From: Mactromeris polynyma
Lineage: Eukaryota > Mollusca > Bivalvia > Venerida > Mactridae
Direction of reading: 5' to 3'
Assembly: GCA_032209605.1 (NCBI GenBank)
Contig: JASFXZ010000038.1
Coordinates: 1,674,001 to 1,738,000 of the forward strand
DNA length: 64,000 nt
The notes under the pieces were generated by a model, which was given only the letters and a program-made list of their open reading frames with translations, had not been told where the DNA came from and did not search any database. Positions 1 to 13,270 of this stretch are shown piece after piece. Made by a program: the position numbers and the translations under genes. How positions within the stretch are numbered: the stretch's first letter is position 1; each line of letters starts with the position of its first letter.

Positions 1-3000
1 ATATTGGTATGTCCTCAGTACCCACCTGAGGTCACTAATCGTATATCTATATTGGTATGTCCTCAGTACCCACCTAATGTCGTTAACGTAGATCTATATT
101 GGTATGGTCTCAGTACCCACCTGAGGTCACTAATCGTAGATCTATATTGGTATGTCCTCAGTACCCACCTGAGGTCACTAATCATAGATCTATATTGGTA
201 TGGCCTCAGTACCCACCTGAGGTCACTAATCATAGATCTATATTGGTATGGTCTCAGTACCCACCTGAGGTCACTAATCATAGATCTATATTGGTATGAC
301 CTCAGTACCCACCTGAGGTCACTAATCATAGATCTATATTGGTATGGCCTCAGTACCCACCTGAGGTCACTAAACATAGATATATATTGGTATGGCCTCA
401 GTACCCACCTGAGGTCACTAATCATAGATCTATATTGGTATGGTCTCAGTACCCACCTGAGGTCACTAATCATAGATATATATTGGTATGGCCTCAGTAC
501 CCACATGAGGTCACTAATCGTAGATCTATATTGGTATGTCCTCAGTACCCACCTGAGGTCACTAATCATAGATCTATATTGGTATGGCCTCAGTACCCAC
601 ATGAGGTCACTAATCGTAGATCTATATTGGTATGTCCTCAGTACCCACCTGAGGTCACTAATCATAGATCTATATTGGTATGTCCTCAGTACCCACCTGA
701 GGTCACTAATCGTATATCTATATTGGTATGGCCTCAGTACCCACCTAATGTCGTTAACGTAGATCTATATTGGTATGACCTCAGTACCCACCTGAGGACA
801 CTAATCATAGATCTATATTGGTATGTCCTCAGTACCCACCTGAGGTCACTAATCATAGATCTATATTGGTATGTCCTCAGTACCCACCTCATTTCACTAA
901 TCATAGATCTATATTGGTATGGCCTCAGTACCCACCTGAGGTCACTAATCATAGATCTATATTGGTATGGCCTCAGTACCCACCTGAGGTCACTAATCGT
1001 AGATCTATATTGGTATGGCCTCAGTACCCACCTGAGGTCACTAATCATAGATCTATATTGGTATGGCCTCAGTACCCACCTGAGGTCACTAAACATAGAT
1101 CTAAATTGGTATGTCCTCAGTACCCACCTGAGGTCACTAATCGTATATCTATATTGGTATGGTCTTAGTACCCACCTGAGGTCACTAATCATAGATCTAT
1201 ATTGGTATGGCCTCAGTACCCACCTGAGGTCACTAATCATAGATCTATATTGGTATGTCCTCAGTACCCACCTGAGGTCACTAATCATAGATCTATATTG
1301 GTATGGTCTCAGTACCCACCTGAGGTCACTAATCATAGATATATATTGGTATGTCCTCAGTACCCACCTGTGGTCACTAATCATAGATCTATATTGGTAT
1401 GGCCTCAGTACCCACCAGAGGTCACTAAACGTAGATATATATTGGTATGGCCTCAGTACCCACCTGAGGTCACTAATCCTAGATATATATTGGTATGTCC
1501 TCAGTACCCACCTGAGGTCACTAATCGTAGATCTATATTGGTATGTCCTCAGTATCCACATAAGGTCACTAATCCTAGATATATATTGGTATGTCCTCAG
1601 TACCCACCTGAGGTCATTAATCGTATATCTATATTGGTATGGTCTCAGTACCCACCTGAGGTCACTAATCATAGCTATATATTGGTATGTCCTCAGTACC
1701 CACCTGAGGTCACTAATCATAGATATATATTGGTATGTCCTCAGTACCCACCTGAGGTCACTAAACGTAGATATATATTGGTATGGCCTCAGTACCCACC
1801 TGAGGTCACTAAACGTAGATCTATATTGGTATTGCCTCAGTACCCACCTGAGGTCACTAATCATAGATCTATATTGGTATGTCCTCAGTACCCACCTGAG
1901 GTCATTAATCGTAGATCTATATTGGTATGTCCTCAGTACTCACCTGAGGTCACTAAACATAGATCTATATTGGTATGGCCTCAGTACCCACCTGAGGTCA
2001 CTAATCATAGATCTATATTGGTATGGTCTCAGTACCCACCTGAGGTCACTAATCATAGATATATATTGGTATGTCCTCAGTACCCACCTGAGGTCACTAA
2101 TCATAGATCTATATTGGTATGTCCTCAGTACCCACCTGAGGTCACTAATCATAGATCTATATTGGTATGGCCTCAGTACCCACCTGAGGTCACTAATCAT
2201 AGATCTATATTGGTATGGCCTCAGTACCCACCTGAGGTCTCTAATCGTAGATCTATATTGGTATGTCCTCAGTACCCACCTGAGGTCACTAATCATAGAT
2301 CTATATTGGTATGGCCTCAGTACCCACCTGAGGTCACTAATCATAGATCTATATTGGTATGGTCTCAGTACCCACCTGAGGTCACTAATCATAGATCTAT
2401 ATTGGTATGACCTCAGTACCCACCTGAGGTCACTAATCATAGATCTATATTGGTATGGCCTCAGTACCCACCTGAGGTCACTAAACATAGATATATATTG
2501 GTATGGCCTCAGTACCCACCTGAGGTCACTAATCATAGATCTATATTGGTATGGTCTCAGTACCCACCTGAGGTCACTAATCATAGATATATATTGGTAT
2601 GGCCTCAGTACCCACATGAGGTCACTAATCGTAGATCTATATTGGTATGTCCTCAGTACCCACCTGAGGTCACTAATCATAGATCTATATTGGTATGGCC
2701 TCAGTACCCACATGAGGTCACTAATCGTAGATCTATATTGGTATGTCCTCAGTACCCACCTGAGGTCACTAATCATAGATCTATATTGGTATGTCCTCAG
2801 TACCCACCTGAGGTCACTAATCGTATATCTATATTGGTATGTCCTCAGTACCCACCTAATGTCGTTAACGTAGATCTATATTGGTATGGTCTCAGTACCC
2901 ACCTGAGGTCACTAATCGTAGATCTATATTGGTATGTCCTCAGTACCCACCTGAGGTCACTAATCATAGATCTATATTGGTATGGCCTCAGTACCCACCT

Positions 3001-6000
3001 GAGGTCACTAATCATAGATCTATATTGGTATGGTCTCAGTACCCACCTGAGGTCACTAATCATAGATCTATATTGGTATGACCTCAGTACCCACCTGAGG
3101 TCACTAATCATAGATCTATATTGGTATGGCCTCAGTACCCACCTGAGGTCACTAAACATAGATATATATTGGTATGGCCTCAGTACCCACCTGAGGTCAC
3201 TAATCATAGATCTATATTGGTATGGTCTCAGTACCCACTTGAGGTCACTAATCATAGATATATATTGGTATGGCCTCAGTACCCACATGAGGTCACTAAT
3301 CGTAGATCTATATTGGTATGTCCTCAGTACCCACCTGAGGTCACTAATCATAGATCTATATTGGTATGGCCTCAGTACTCACATGAGGTCACTAATCGTA
3401 GATCTATATTGGTATGTCCTCAGTACCCACCTGAGGTCACTAATCATAGATCTATATTGGTATGTCCTCAGTACCCACCTGAGGTCACTAATCGTATATC
3501 TATATTGGTATGTCCTCAGTACCCACCTAATGTCGTTAACGTAGATCTATATTGGTATGGCCTCAGTACCCACCTGAGGTCACTAATCATAGATCTATAT
3601 TGGTATGTCCTCAGTAACTACCGGAGGTCACTAATCGTAGATCTATATTGGTATGTCCTCAGTTCCCACCTGAGGTCACTAAACATAGATCTATATTGGT
3701 ATGGTCTCAGTACCCACCTGAGGTCACTAATCATAGATATATATTGGTATGTCCTCAGTACCCACCTGAGGTCACTAATCATAGATCTATATTGGTATGT
3801 CCTCAGTACCCACCTCATTTCATTAATCATAGATCTATATTGGTATGGCCTCAGTACCCACCTGAGGTCACTAATCATAGATCTATATTGGTATGGCCTC
3901 AGTACCCACCTGAGGTCACTAATCGTAGATCTATATTGGTATAGCCTCAGTACCCACCTGAGGTCACTAATCATAGATCTATATTGGTATGGCCTCAGTA
4001 CCCACCTGAGGTCACTAAACATAGATCTAAATTGGTATGTCCTCAGTACCCACCTGAGGTCACTAATCGTATATCTATATTGGTATGGTCTTAGTACCCA
4101 CCTGAGGTCACTAATCATAGATCTATATTGGTATGGCCTCAGTACCCACCTGAGGTCACTAATCATAGATCTATATTGGTATGTCCTCAGTACCCACCTG
4201 AGGTCACTAATCATAGATCTATATTGGTATGGTCTCAGTACCCACCTGAGGTCACTAATCATAGATATATATTGGTATGTCCTCAGTACCCACCTGTGGT
4301 CACTAATCATAGATCTATATTGGTATGTCCTCAGTACCCACCTGAGGTCACTAAACGTAGATATATATTGGTATGGCCTCAGTACCCACCTGAGGTCACT
4401 AATCCTAGATATATATTGGTATGTCCTCAGTACCCACCTGAGGTCACTAATCGTAAGTCTATATTGGTATGTCCTCAGTATCCACATAAGGTCACTAATC
4501 CTAGATATATATTGGTATGTCCTCAGTACCCACCTGAGGTCATTAATCGTATATCTATATTGGTATGGTCTCAGTACCCACCTGAGGTCACTAATCATAG
4601 CTATATATTGGTATGTCCTCAGTACCCACCTGAGGTCACTAATCATAGATATATATTGGTATGTCCTCAGTACCCACCTGAGGTCACTAAACGTAGATAT
4701 ATATTGGTATGGCCTCAGTACCCACCTGAGGTCACTAAACGTAGATCTATATTGGTATTGCCTCAGTACCCACCTGAGGTCACTAATCATAGATCTATAT
4801 TGGTATGTCCTCAGTACCCACCTGAGGTCATTAATCGTAGATCTATATTGGTATGTCCTCAGTACTCACCTGAGGTCACTAAACATAGATCTATATTGGT
4901 ATGGCCTCAGTACCCACCTGAGGTCACTAATCATAGATCTATATTGGTATGGTCTCAGTACCCACCTGAGGTCACTAATCATAGATATATATTGGTATGT
5001 CCTCAGTACCCACCTGAGGTCACTAATCATAGATCTATATTGGTATGTCCTCAGTACCCACCTGAGGTCACTAATCATAGATCTATATTGGTATGGCCTC
5101 AGTACCCACCTGAGGTCACTAATCATAGATCTATATTGGTATGTCCTCAGTACCCACCTGAGGTCACTAATCGTAAATCTATATTGGTATGGCCTCAGTA
5201 CCCACCTGAGGTCACTAATCATAGATCTATATTGGTATGGCCTCAGTACCCACCTGAGGTCACTAATCATAGATATATATTGGTATGGTCTCAGTACCCA
5301 CCTGAGGTCACTAATCATAGATCTATATTGGTATGTCCTCAGTACCCACCTGAGGTCACTAATCGTAGATCTATATTGGTATGTCCTCAGTACCCACCTG
5401 AGGTCACTAATCCTAGATATATATTGGTATGTCCTCAGTACCCACCTGTGGTCACTAATCGTAAATATATATTGGTATGTCCTCAGTATCCACATAAGGT
5501 CACTAATCCTAGATATATATTGGTATGTCCTCAGTATCCACATAAGGTCACTAATCGTATATCTATATTGGTATGTCCTCAGTACCCACCTGATGTCACT
5601 AATCATAGATATATATTGGTATGGCCTCAGTACCCACCTGAGGTCACTAATCATAGATCTATATTGGTATGGCCTCAGTACCCACCTGAGATCACTAATC
5701 ATAGATCTATATTGGTATGGCCTCAGTACCCACCTGAGGTCACTTATCATAGATCTATATTGGTATGGCCTCAGTACCCACCTGAGGTCACTAATCATAG
5801 ATCTATATTGGTATGGCCTCAGTACCCACCTGATGTCACTAATCATAGATATATATTGGTATGGCCTCAGTACCCACCTGAGGTCACTAATCCTAGATCT
5901 ATATTGGTATGGTCTCAGTACCCACCTGAGGTCACTAATCATAGATCTATATTGGTATGGTCTCAGTACCCACCTGAGGTCACTAATCATAGATCTATAT

Positions 6001-6160
6001 TGGTATGGCCTCAGTACCCACCTGAGGTCACTAATCATAGATCTATATTGGTATGGTCTCAGTACCAACATGAGGTCACTAATCATAGATATATATTGGT
6101 ATGGCCTCAGTACCCACCTGAGGTAACTAAACGTAGATCTATATTGGTATGGTCTCAGTA
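1..6160. repeat. 48-bp satellite array (about 128 units, continues beyond window start)
   Basis: The window opens inside a head-to-tail array with a 48-bp period. Each unit carries the short palindrome CCTCAG-7 nt-CTGAGG followed by GTCACTAATCATAGATCTA and TATTGGTATGG. Units differ by a few substitutions (GG/GT/GA after TAT, CAT/CGT/CCT, GATCT/GATAT). Because 48 is divisible by 3 and most units lack stops, frames on both strands stay open for up to about 1000 codons. These are repeat artefacts, not genes: the translations are the same 16 residues over and over, with no start context. The array ends abruptly at 6160 in unique sequence. Function unknown. Confidence 0.97.
71..5107. repeat. Higher-order repeat blocks in the 48-bp satellite (order A-B-A-A-B')
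   Basis: A rare diagnostic unit variant (CACCTAATGTCGTTAACG) occurs at 71, 742, 2853 and 3524, so spacings are 671, 2111 and 671 bp. Neighbouring units match in order, defining block A (about 671 bp, 14 units) at 71-741, 2182-2852 and 2853-3523, and block B (about 1440 bp, 30 units) at 742-2181. A second B starts at 3524 and carries three extra units, about 144 bp, near 3600. The overall offset is therefore 2782 bp before that insertion and 2926 bp after it. This implies block-wise duplication by unequal exchange on top of the 48-bp amplification. Confidence 0.85.
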
Positions 6161-6718
6161 TGACAAAGCCGTTCAGTATGCCATGCCGAATACGAAAAAC
6201 ATTATTGATGGTTGAGAAAATACTACGCTTTAATAATTAATAGTTTTGTTCCAATGATTAATTCTCCTCGTGTAGTCGAAATGCGCCACTCAAAGCTTTA
6301 GAAATATCGCATTGACTGTTCTAAATGTTATACATTCATTTCCAAGACATACGTAATGGTGAGTTCTGACTTAAATGCGTGTTGAATTAATACAAAATTG
6401 AAAAAAATGACCTCAGAAACAAGTTTTCGGCCAGTTAAGCCAATTGTCCTTGAAAATTGAGCAAAACAAGTGCTAACAAATTTCCTTAACTATTACGTTT
6501 TATTTACAAACTAGATAAGAAAAAATTGTGGAGGCAATACAAAATTTAGAAGTTATCTGTAAAATAATTATTTTATCAATATATTTATTTAAATACTGAC
6601 TATGTCACATGTACAAGCTGTCTAGATGTTTTCTGGTCAAATGAATTGCATGAAAACTGCTTTTTTGTCCTACAGCTATTACGCGGCAGTCACGATAATG
6701 CTGGAGAAGTGTAAGGTT
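6161..6718. other. AT-rich unique sequence, no gene seen
   Basis: This stretch lies between the satellite edge and the first SINE. No splice-bounded coding exon, RNA gene or repeat was recognised. Confidence 0.5.
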
Positions 6719-6729
6719 ATTTTAACTTT

Positions 6730-7014
6730 GTGTTGTATTTGCATTTATTTATCGTCGCCACCGGTTTCCCATATGGGCGACGCCTCCGGAAGAATGTTAG
6801 TCATATTAGATTTTTGGACGATAGTGCATGATACAGGAGATGCCCCAGTTCAAGAAGCACCCCTGGTTCTTTCACGTGCTCGATGTAAAGCATCATACAC
6901 GGGACTTTTACAGTCTCGTCCGAAAGACTGTTAGTACGGTCAGTGATGGAGCGGGGAATCGAACCTGCGATCCCAGGATTACAAGTCCAAGCGCGTACCA
7001 CTGGATCCGCTACA
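6730..7014 (-). mobile_element. tRNA-derived SINE, family 1, copy 1
   Basis: The right end read on the minus strand begins with a tRNA-like head that contains a B-box (GGTTCGATTCC). The body runs leftward to a tail at about 6730. The element matches 30401-30686 along its whole length, including the hairpin-like GGCGACGCC/CCCATATGGG region near the tail. An 11-bp direct repeat, ATTTTAACTTT, flanks it at 6719-6729 and 7015-7025, as expected for target-primed insertion. The head has lost a few bases relative to copy 2. Nothing in it codes for protein. Confidence 0.85.
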
Positions 7015-7025
7015 ATTTTAACTTT

Positions 7026-7907
7026 ATACGTGATATCAGGGCTAGTACATACCGGGTTATGAATCAGACGGTGTACCATAGTTTATCATGCCTCGGATGA
7101 TCACGTGACTTGTAAAATCAACTAATTAAAACGCATTCTTTTGCAATTTTATTGATTTTTCTGGATGAGATATGTATTGCTTCGTTGATATGTATATATT
7201 TAAGACCTCGCTATGCGGAAATTATTCTTATTAACGATTAGAATGTGATCGACCAGACTTGTGAAAAACAATGGCGGACGGTCAATTTTCTTTTATGTAG
7301 TATTTTGTAAGTGTTATAGTGGTATAATTAAGCAATTTAAAATGTTCAATTACTAGAAAACACAAATATCATATTTAGTTTTGTGCGTTGCACTAGGTCA
7401 TAAGTGCTCAAATTGTCCAGATATTTAGAAAGAATCAGTTAATTTGGCCAATTTTCGCGTAATGCGAAGAAAATGGCTTCCAATTTGAAAATTACGTCCA
7501 TGATTATGTGCAGAATAACAGTCTAATACGCCATGTAAAACATAAGATTTTAGAGTTTTTATGCAAAATAAAGACAGTTTGGTGACGTGCAGGTAACAGA
7601 AATCTTTTAAGTGCTTTTTTATTTGTCTGAAAACTGATATTTTTTCTTTTGAAAGTTCACTGAATTTGTCAATTGGGATTTGATACGCGTGAATGCCATT
7701 AACATGTGAGTATTTAAAAAACATTATACTGTCTTACTTAAGATGATATATTTCCTAAATCATCATTCTTTGTTATATAAATATTAAATATAGCAATTGA
7801 TTTTAACGTAAACTAGAAGTGAAACGCGTCGTCTGCTTAGAGCGTGTTATCTACCATATCGTGAAATTTACGAATAGGTAAAATCGCGAGCCGAGGCAAG
7901 ATAAATC
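7026..7907. other. Non-coding, no feature recognised
   Basis: AT-rich sequence between two SINEs. The longest open frame (7425-7724 minus) has no domain or splice support. Confidence 0.4.
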
Positions 7908-7920
7908 GATAAGTGATAGC

Positions 7921-8324
7921 TGTATTTGTATATGTAGTACTGTGTTTATGAGGTCGCCCGTCGCAGCGCACATTTTTTGGTCGACCTGGTATGTCCCCCG
8001 CACACCATAAATAGACTTTTTGAAACCGAAGGGGGAAATTTACCTGCCAGTAGAGCAGTATAGGTCAAACAGACACTTTTTGAAGCCAAATACGGTCACT
8101 GCACAGTGCCAATGAGACCCATCGTACAGTTACCATTTTCCTGGCATATAACCAGTACTTTCCTGGAATATACCCAGTACTTTCCTGGTTACATGCCAGT
8201 ACTATGTTAGGTGGGAAATACTGAAAAGCATTTCTGTTTTATCCGGCGAGACGAGGCATCGAACCCAAGACCTTCGGATTCGTAGTCAGAAGCTTTAACC
8301 ACTGAGCCACAGGGCCACCTGTTA
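7921..8324 (-). mobile_element. tRNA-derived SINE, family 2, with 13-bp target duplication
   Basis: On the minus strand the element starts at 8324 with a tRNA-like head: a GTGGCTCAGTGGTTAA A-box and a GGGTTCGATGCC B-box about 35 nt further on. It continues to a tail near 7921. The 13-bp direct repeat GATAAGTGATAGC is exact at 7908-7920 and 8325-8337, which sets both ends. The body contains three adjacent 22-bp copies built on TTTCCTGG...CCAGTAC (about 8141-8213). The anticodon arm and acceptor stem do not fold properly, so it is not a functional tRNA gene. No second full copy was seen in this window. Confidence 0.82.
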
Positions 8325-8337
8325 GATAAGTGATAGC

Positions 8338-9167
8338 GTTATATAGTCCGATTCATAACCCGGTATGTACTAGCCCTGGTAATATTCAAAAGTATTTCGG
8401 TGTGATATTCGTACAACTACAATACTATCAGCAAAAAGACAAGCACACCGTATTCGGTATTTCACGCTACCATTTAGCATTGCAATGAATAATTTAATGT
8501 AAACAAGACAACCGCTGTTTAAATCCAGTGGGTGAGGTATGGTTCCGATCGTAGTTTTATCCGTCAGTTTAAACTGTATATACAACGCTAAAAGTAGGAT
8601 TTTTGCATGCATTATGGTGGACTTAACGCATAATATCATAATGATTACCTATATAGTCAAGCTTAACCGTGAGCGCTCATTTTACCTCAGATGTGTCCAC
8701 ATGTTATTGTAGTCAAACTTTGACTCAAAGTGAAAGTACTGTGATGACGCCACATTCCGCGTGCGGGTTATGCAAAATCAAGTTGCAAGTACCTAAACTA
8801 TGACTTTGTTCGTACCGCTGGTAAAAACCTCTTCCTAGCGAATTCCGGATTTCATCTATTAACGTGATTGACAGGCGATAGACTCCGACTTGTATACACA
8901 TGTACTGTAAGTGTGTCGAAATTTACGAGGCTGCTGAAGGAACGGTTTATGTAATTAATTTATAAATCGGTCGAATTTTATCATCATCTTTCAAATTTTA
9001 AAGCAGGAAATCGTCGCTTATGCCAATCGCAATTTTATCGCTACTTTAATCGCAAATGCGCAAACTGGCTCCGATAGCGACCGACAGCGTGGACCGTGAC
9101 TCTTTAAGACATATTTGGGGCCCCTTTCAGTGAGATTCACTTGCATGCGAGCAGCTATTTTTGGACG
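8338..9167. other. Non-coding, no feature recognised
   Basis: No coding exon, RNA gene or repeat family was identified between the SINE and the left arm of the inverted repeat. Confidence 0.4.
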
Positions 9168-9388
9168 GTACTGTCTATAGAAGTGGCAATTTTGAGAGGC
9201 ATACAACAATTGGTTTCCGTTTTCAAAACGCAAAACAGACTGAAAGCCAGTAACATGTCAAAAACATACACATCGTCCTAATTACTACGCGAAATTTAGT
9301 TCCAAAGTTTACCGACCTTGATAATATCATAAACGTTTCAATAAAATGAAATATTGAAAAGGTGACCTGCTAAAGTGGTTTGTGAACT
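9168..9388 (+). repeat. Left arm of a long inverted repeat
   Basis: This segment reads the same as the reverse complement of 12191-12411 with scattered differences. Shared stretches include GAGAGGCATACA, CCGTTTTCAAAAC, GACTGAAAGCC and AAGTGGTTTGTGAACTAA, in the same order. The arms are about 220 bp, diverged, with a spacer of about 2.8 kb. It may be a foldback DNA element or two opposite insertions of one short element. Confidence 0.7.
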
Positions 9389-12190
9389 AATTAGCTGTTT
9401 CTGTAGAGTTCAGATGGGTTTAAAGCAATGTATTAATACACACGAGTTTGTTTACAGTTTTGGATTTATCGCAGATATGGTCTCGTTGCGCACGACTACG
9501 ACTACGTACACCTCACTCTGTGCTTTAATTGGAAAATACCCCACTAGGCCACAACAAATTGATCTCATGTTCGTTGGATTTCCCGCACCAAATTATCAGG
9601 ATTTGAAAAAAAAATATTAATTTGTGCTGGGTCGAAATTTCCCGGTACGAAAGAAAAGTGAATTCCATATGTAATTTGTCGGGGTTTTGTTTGTTTATTA
9701 TCATCCGCAAATGGAAGAACATGTTCCCAGCGACTACCGCGTTATCGTGTCGGTACTGTAGCAACAGTTTGTTCGGTTAACATTTTGTAATATTCGATCG
9801 CATTTAAAATCAAGCAAAGTTCAAGATGGCAGCGCCCTAGCTTGGAAAGTCATACAAATACTGAAAAATGCATGCAGTAGCGAAAACGGATAATAGGAAA
9901 TGAATCAAATTCGGATAGAATAAAGCGAGCATGGAGCTGTATAATATGTGTTTGGTCTGTCTATATTCTGATCAACACATATGTGTACGATTCGTTGCTT
10001 TGTTATAAACGTCTTGATTGGGAAAATGCATTAATCTAGGATAGCATGGAAGAATAGCTACACAACTAGAATTTAGAACACACAATGGTAAGCCCCCTTA
10101 TTTAGTTTTAGTTTTACATTGTTCAGAATCACCCTGTTTGTCAGTGGTTGTGTCCAGATATAACATACATGTATTTAGTTTAAGGCAAGAAATACATAAT
10201 CAGTTTTCAAGGAAATGTAACTTGACAAACAGAAGCTATCAAAAGTGTAGATGTAAAACAGAGAGAATACATAACTACAATGAACGCCACATACACAAGA
10301 CAGTACCTCCCCACAGACATCGTTGATGCATATCCACCAAGGCATTAAGAAGTTATGACTCATTAACAGAAACTAGTTGAGCATCTCATGGTAACATTCA
10401 AGTATAAGTGGGTGGCTCACTTATGTCTAGTTTTAAGTTTGCAGCCAGCATTGTTCTTGTTACTCAATAAATGGATAGAATTGTAGAAATTTTGAGGCAT
10501 ATAAGAAAAACAAAATGATAAATAAAGACCTGCCGCCTGTGAAATTTTGAGAAGTAAAAAAAATACAAATACATATTTTGCTCGCTCGCCCCATCGTTTT
10601 CTTAAAAACATCTGAAGAACTAATGATCAATTTGGTGTGGCCAAATGGGCTTTTATTAAAGCCAGTAAAACACTTCACACATTTATAACATATATACGCA
10701 AAGGCTAATTAGTTTCAAAGTAACGTATATACAGGCATAACAAATTCTATCAAGTTTACCTTTATATTGTCATTTGTCGCGTCTGTCTTTCATGTTTCCT
10801 TACTTAAAATTTTGGCACTTAATTATCATATCATGATATCTAGTCAGTTTTTGTGGTTATCCTGTTGTGTAGTTTCTATCACCCTTTTCTGCTTCATACT
10901 GATATCATAATATACATTATTTTTTCGCTCGCTCGAATAAAAGACAGTTTGAAAAAAATCCGAAGAACAAAAACAATAATTTGGTGTGGCCCTACAACAA
11001 GATAACTCAACACCTACGGGAAGCTAGTGATATCATAACTTTATGCCTTGGCATACTGATTTTACTCTAAGTTCGTGCTGATATAATTTAATATGTCATT
11101 TTATAATTAATTATTCACAAGCGTTACATAAAGGGTCTGATATCTTTCTATTTAATTTATTAACAATCGTAACAAACATTTCACTTGTTTTACAATTATA
11201 AAGTTCTACCATTATAACTGACCATTTTTCTTTATTTCGGTTTGAAAATCTAGCATTTCTAGGACAAGTCGGATTGAAGATCTCTTGGAAAAAATGTTTA
11301 CTATTTTTCAATAAATTTTTATTCTTTTTCGCATTTCTTTCTTATGTTTTAGTTTTATTTCATATTCCATGCAAATCATCTTACCTATTTACACATACGT
11401 GTACTTTGATATTATAAAACTGTCTAGTTACAAAACGGAAACTTGTATGCAACGAGTTGCCAGCTTGGCTACAGAGACGAGTGGTACCGTCCCACAGCAC
11501 TTTTGTCCTTTGATTATGAATGAATTCCATCGTAGAGTCAAGTTGCGCAATATACGGCGACCTATTTTCATGAATGAAATCGTAGTACAACATCGCATGC
11601 ATCTCGATGTTTTGGAATGAAAATTATACACATGTATAAACCAATGTGCTATAAAGGATTAGAAATTATAAAATATTGACTGAATATGCTTTTCTAATAC
11701 ATTTAACACTGTTCAACGTTTTTATAATGCGATGTAAAGTGGCATGTACTGAACTACTAACTCCCCGCACATGGCAGTGTGTACTTCGGACTTCGGGAAA
11801 TAAGGTCAAATGGACAGCATCTGAAATGTGGCATAGGTACTATGGCTTAGGCTATCACCCAAGGCCAAAAATGACGATGCCCCAGGCCAGAAATGACGAA
11901 CACCATACAAGTTAGGTGCCTATTGATGCATCTTTGGTTGAATGTCAGTCTATATTGATGCACAGGTGCAGTGTATGGTCAAATACACGGTAACAACTAG
12001 ATAAAATGGCGCACACCATACACTAAAGTGCCGCCCATCTAGACGTAACTCCGCCTCTCTCATCCATTCTTACATGGTGTGCATGCGTAAACGGTGTACA
12101 TTTAGCGACCTACGCAAATCAATGCGCAAAAAAAACCATCGTTACCGAAATCATCTTTAAACCCTTTGAACTTGATGGAAACGCTTTTTA
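9389..12190. other. Spacer between inverted-repeat arms, no gene recognised
   Basis: Low-complexity AT-rich sequence with no open frame that looks like a transposase. It includes a short fragment (about 10244-10312) of a dispersed repeat described separately. If the arms belong to one element, it is non-autonomous. Confidence 0.4.
10244..10312 (-). repeat. Fragment of dispersed repeat R1
   Basis: Contains AACGCCACATACACAAGACA followed by GTACCTCCCC. The same stretch lies at 41434-41460, and its reverse complement lies near 15415-15445. This is the terminal part of a roughly 340-bp repeat family seen three times in the window. Confidence 0.6.
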
Positions 12191-12411
12191 GTTCACAAAC
12201 CACTTTAGCACGTCAGTTTTCAACATTTTGTTGTCTTGAATCATTTATGATACTCGTATTACTTCGTTGTGTGACTTTTAGGAATACTTCGTTGTGAGAA
12301 CTTCGAATGTGGACGTTTTAGCTGGTTTCCGGCTTTCAGTCTTTTTGTGTTTTGAAAACGGGAACCAATTGATGTATGCCTCTCAATTTGCAACACTACT
12401 ATAGACGGATA
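12191..12411 (-). repeat. Right arm of a long inverted repeat
   Basis: Reverse complement of the 9168-9388 arm, with many substitutions and small indels. The conserved blocks are listed with the left arm. Confidence 0.7.
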
Positions 12412-13132
12412 TGGTGAAATGACAAGTAACATTGCATAATATATTGTGTCTTGTGTACTTATCTGGCGCCCTAAAATCACGTTGTCCTTATATCTTTATT
12501 AGATTAAGGAAATTACTATAGAGAAGAACGACGATATGGTGGGAGAAGTCATTATTTCATGAAGATTATTCGCTGTTGAATGACTACACGAATTATGGTT
12601 TTATGGTAATAATTTATTATACATAATGCTACGTTGTAGTTGTAACTAGCATTTACATTTTATTAACTTTAAATTTGATAGGAAAAAATGAATGAAAACT
12701 AAAAACAACCATTTAACTTTTCGAAAGTGACACAACGACCGGAAGTGATCTAGATTAAACAACGGTAAGCTCCCAAACTTAGCTACTCACCGTATCGGTA
12801 CAGTAGACAATGCCATCGCGTTTGGCTGAAATTTAATCTCATCTCGTTGATTTTGTGTTTCATTTCTCTAATATTTGCGGCGACCTTTGAGGTTGCGCAT
12901 CTATATTTTCTTGTTATATAGTGTGATTGTTGCAAATGTGAGATTATCTGGGCCTTGAGCATTTACTTCCGGTAGCATGTCCCAACCTAATTGCTCTTAA
13001 ATACCGAACTATGTGTTTTCCTGTCCGCTGAAATGATAGCTCTGACTATTACACTGATGTCATTCCATCGAGGTTGGCAAACATTATCGTACCAAATTGC
13101 TGATAAAAACATATGTGATTCAGACCATTGCG
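12412..13132. other. Non-coding, no feature recognised
   Basis: No supported gene or repeat. Confidence 0.4.
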
Positions 13133-13270
13133 GTCAATCGGATCACCTCGACTATTTTTTAGCATTGCGTCCAATCGGATAACCTCGGCTATTTTTTACC
13201 ATTGTGTCCAATCGGATCACCTCGGCTATTTTTTACCATTGTGTTCAATCAGATCACCTCGGCTTTTTTT
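13133..13270. repeat. 37-bp tandem repeat, four copies
   Basis: The unit is built on CAATCGGATCACCTCGGCTA, a T-run and CCATTGTGTC. Unit starts at 13135, 13172, 13209 and 13246 give an exact 37-bp period. Short overlapping open frames here are products of the repetition. Confidence 0.9.

Noticed and set aside
1..6160. CRISPR-like array
   Set aside because: Units are contiguous with no unique spacers, and the DNA is clearly eukaryotic.
4..6215. Open frames of up to 1001 codons on both strands
   Set aside because: They are the 48-bp satellite read in frames that lack stops; the same 16-residue string repeats in each, on both strands.
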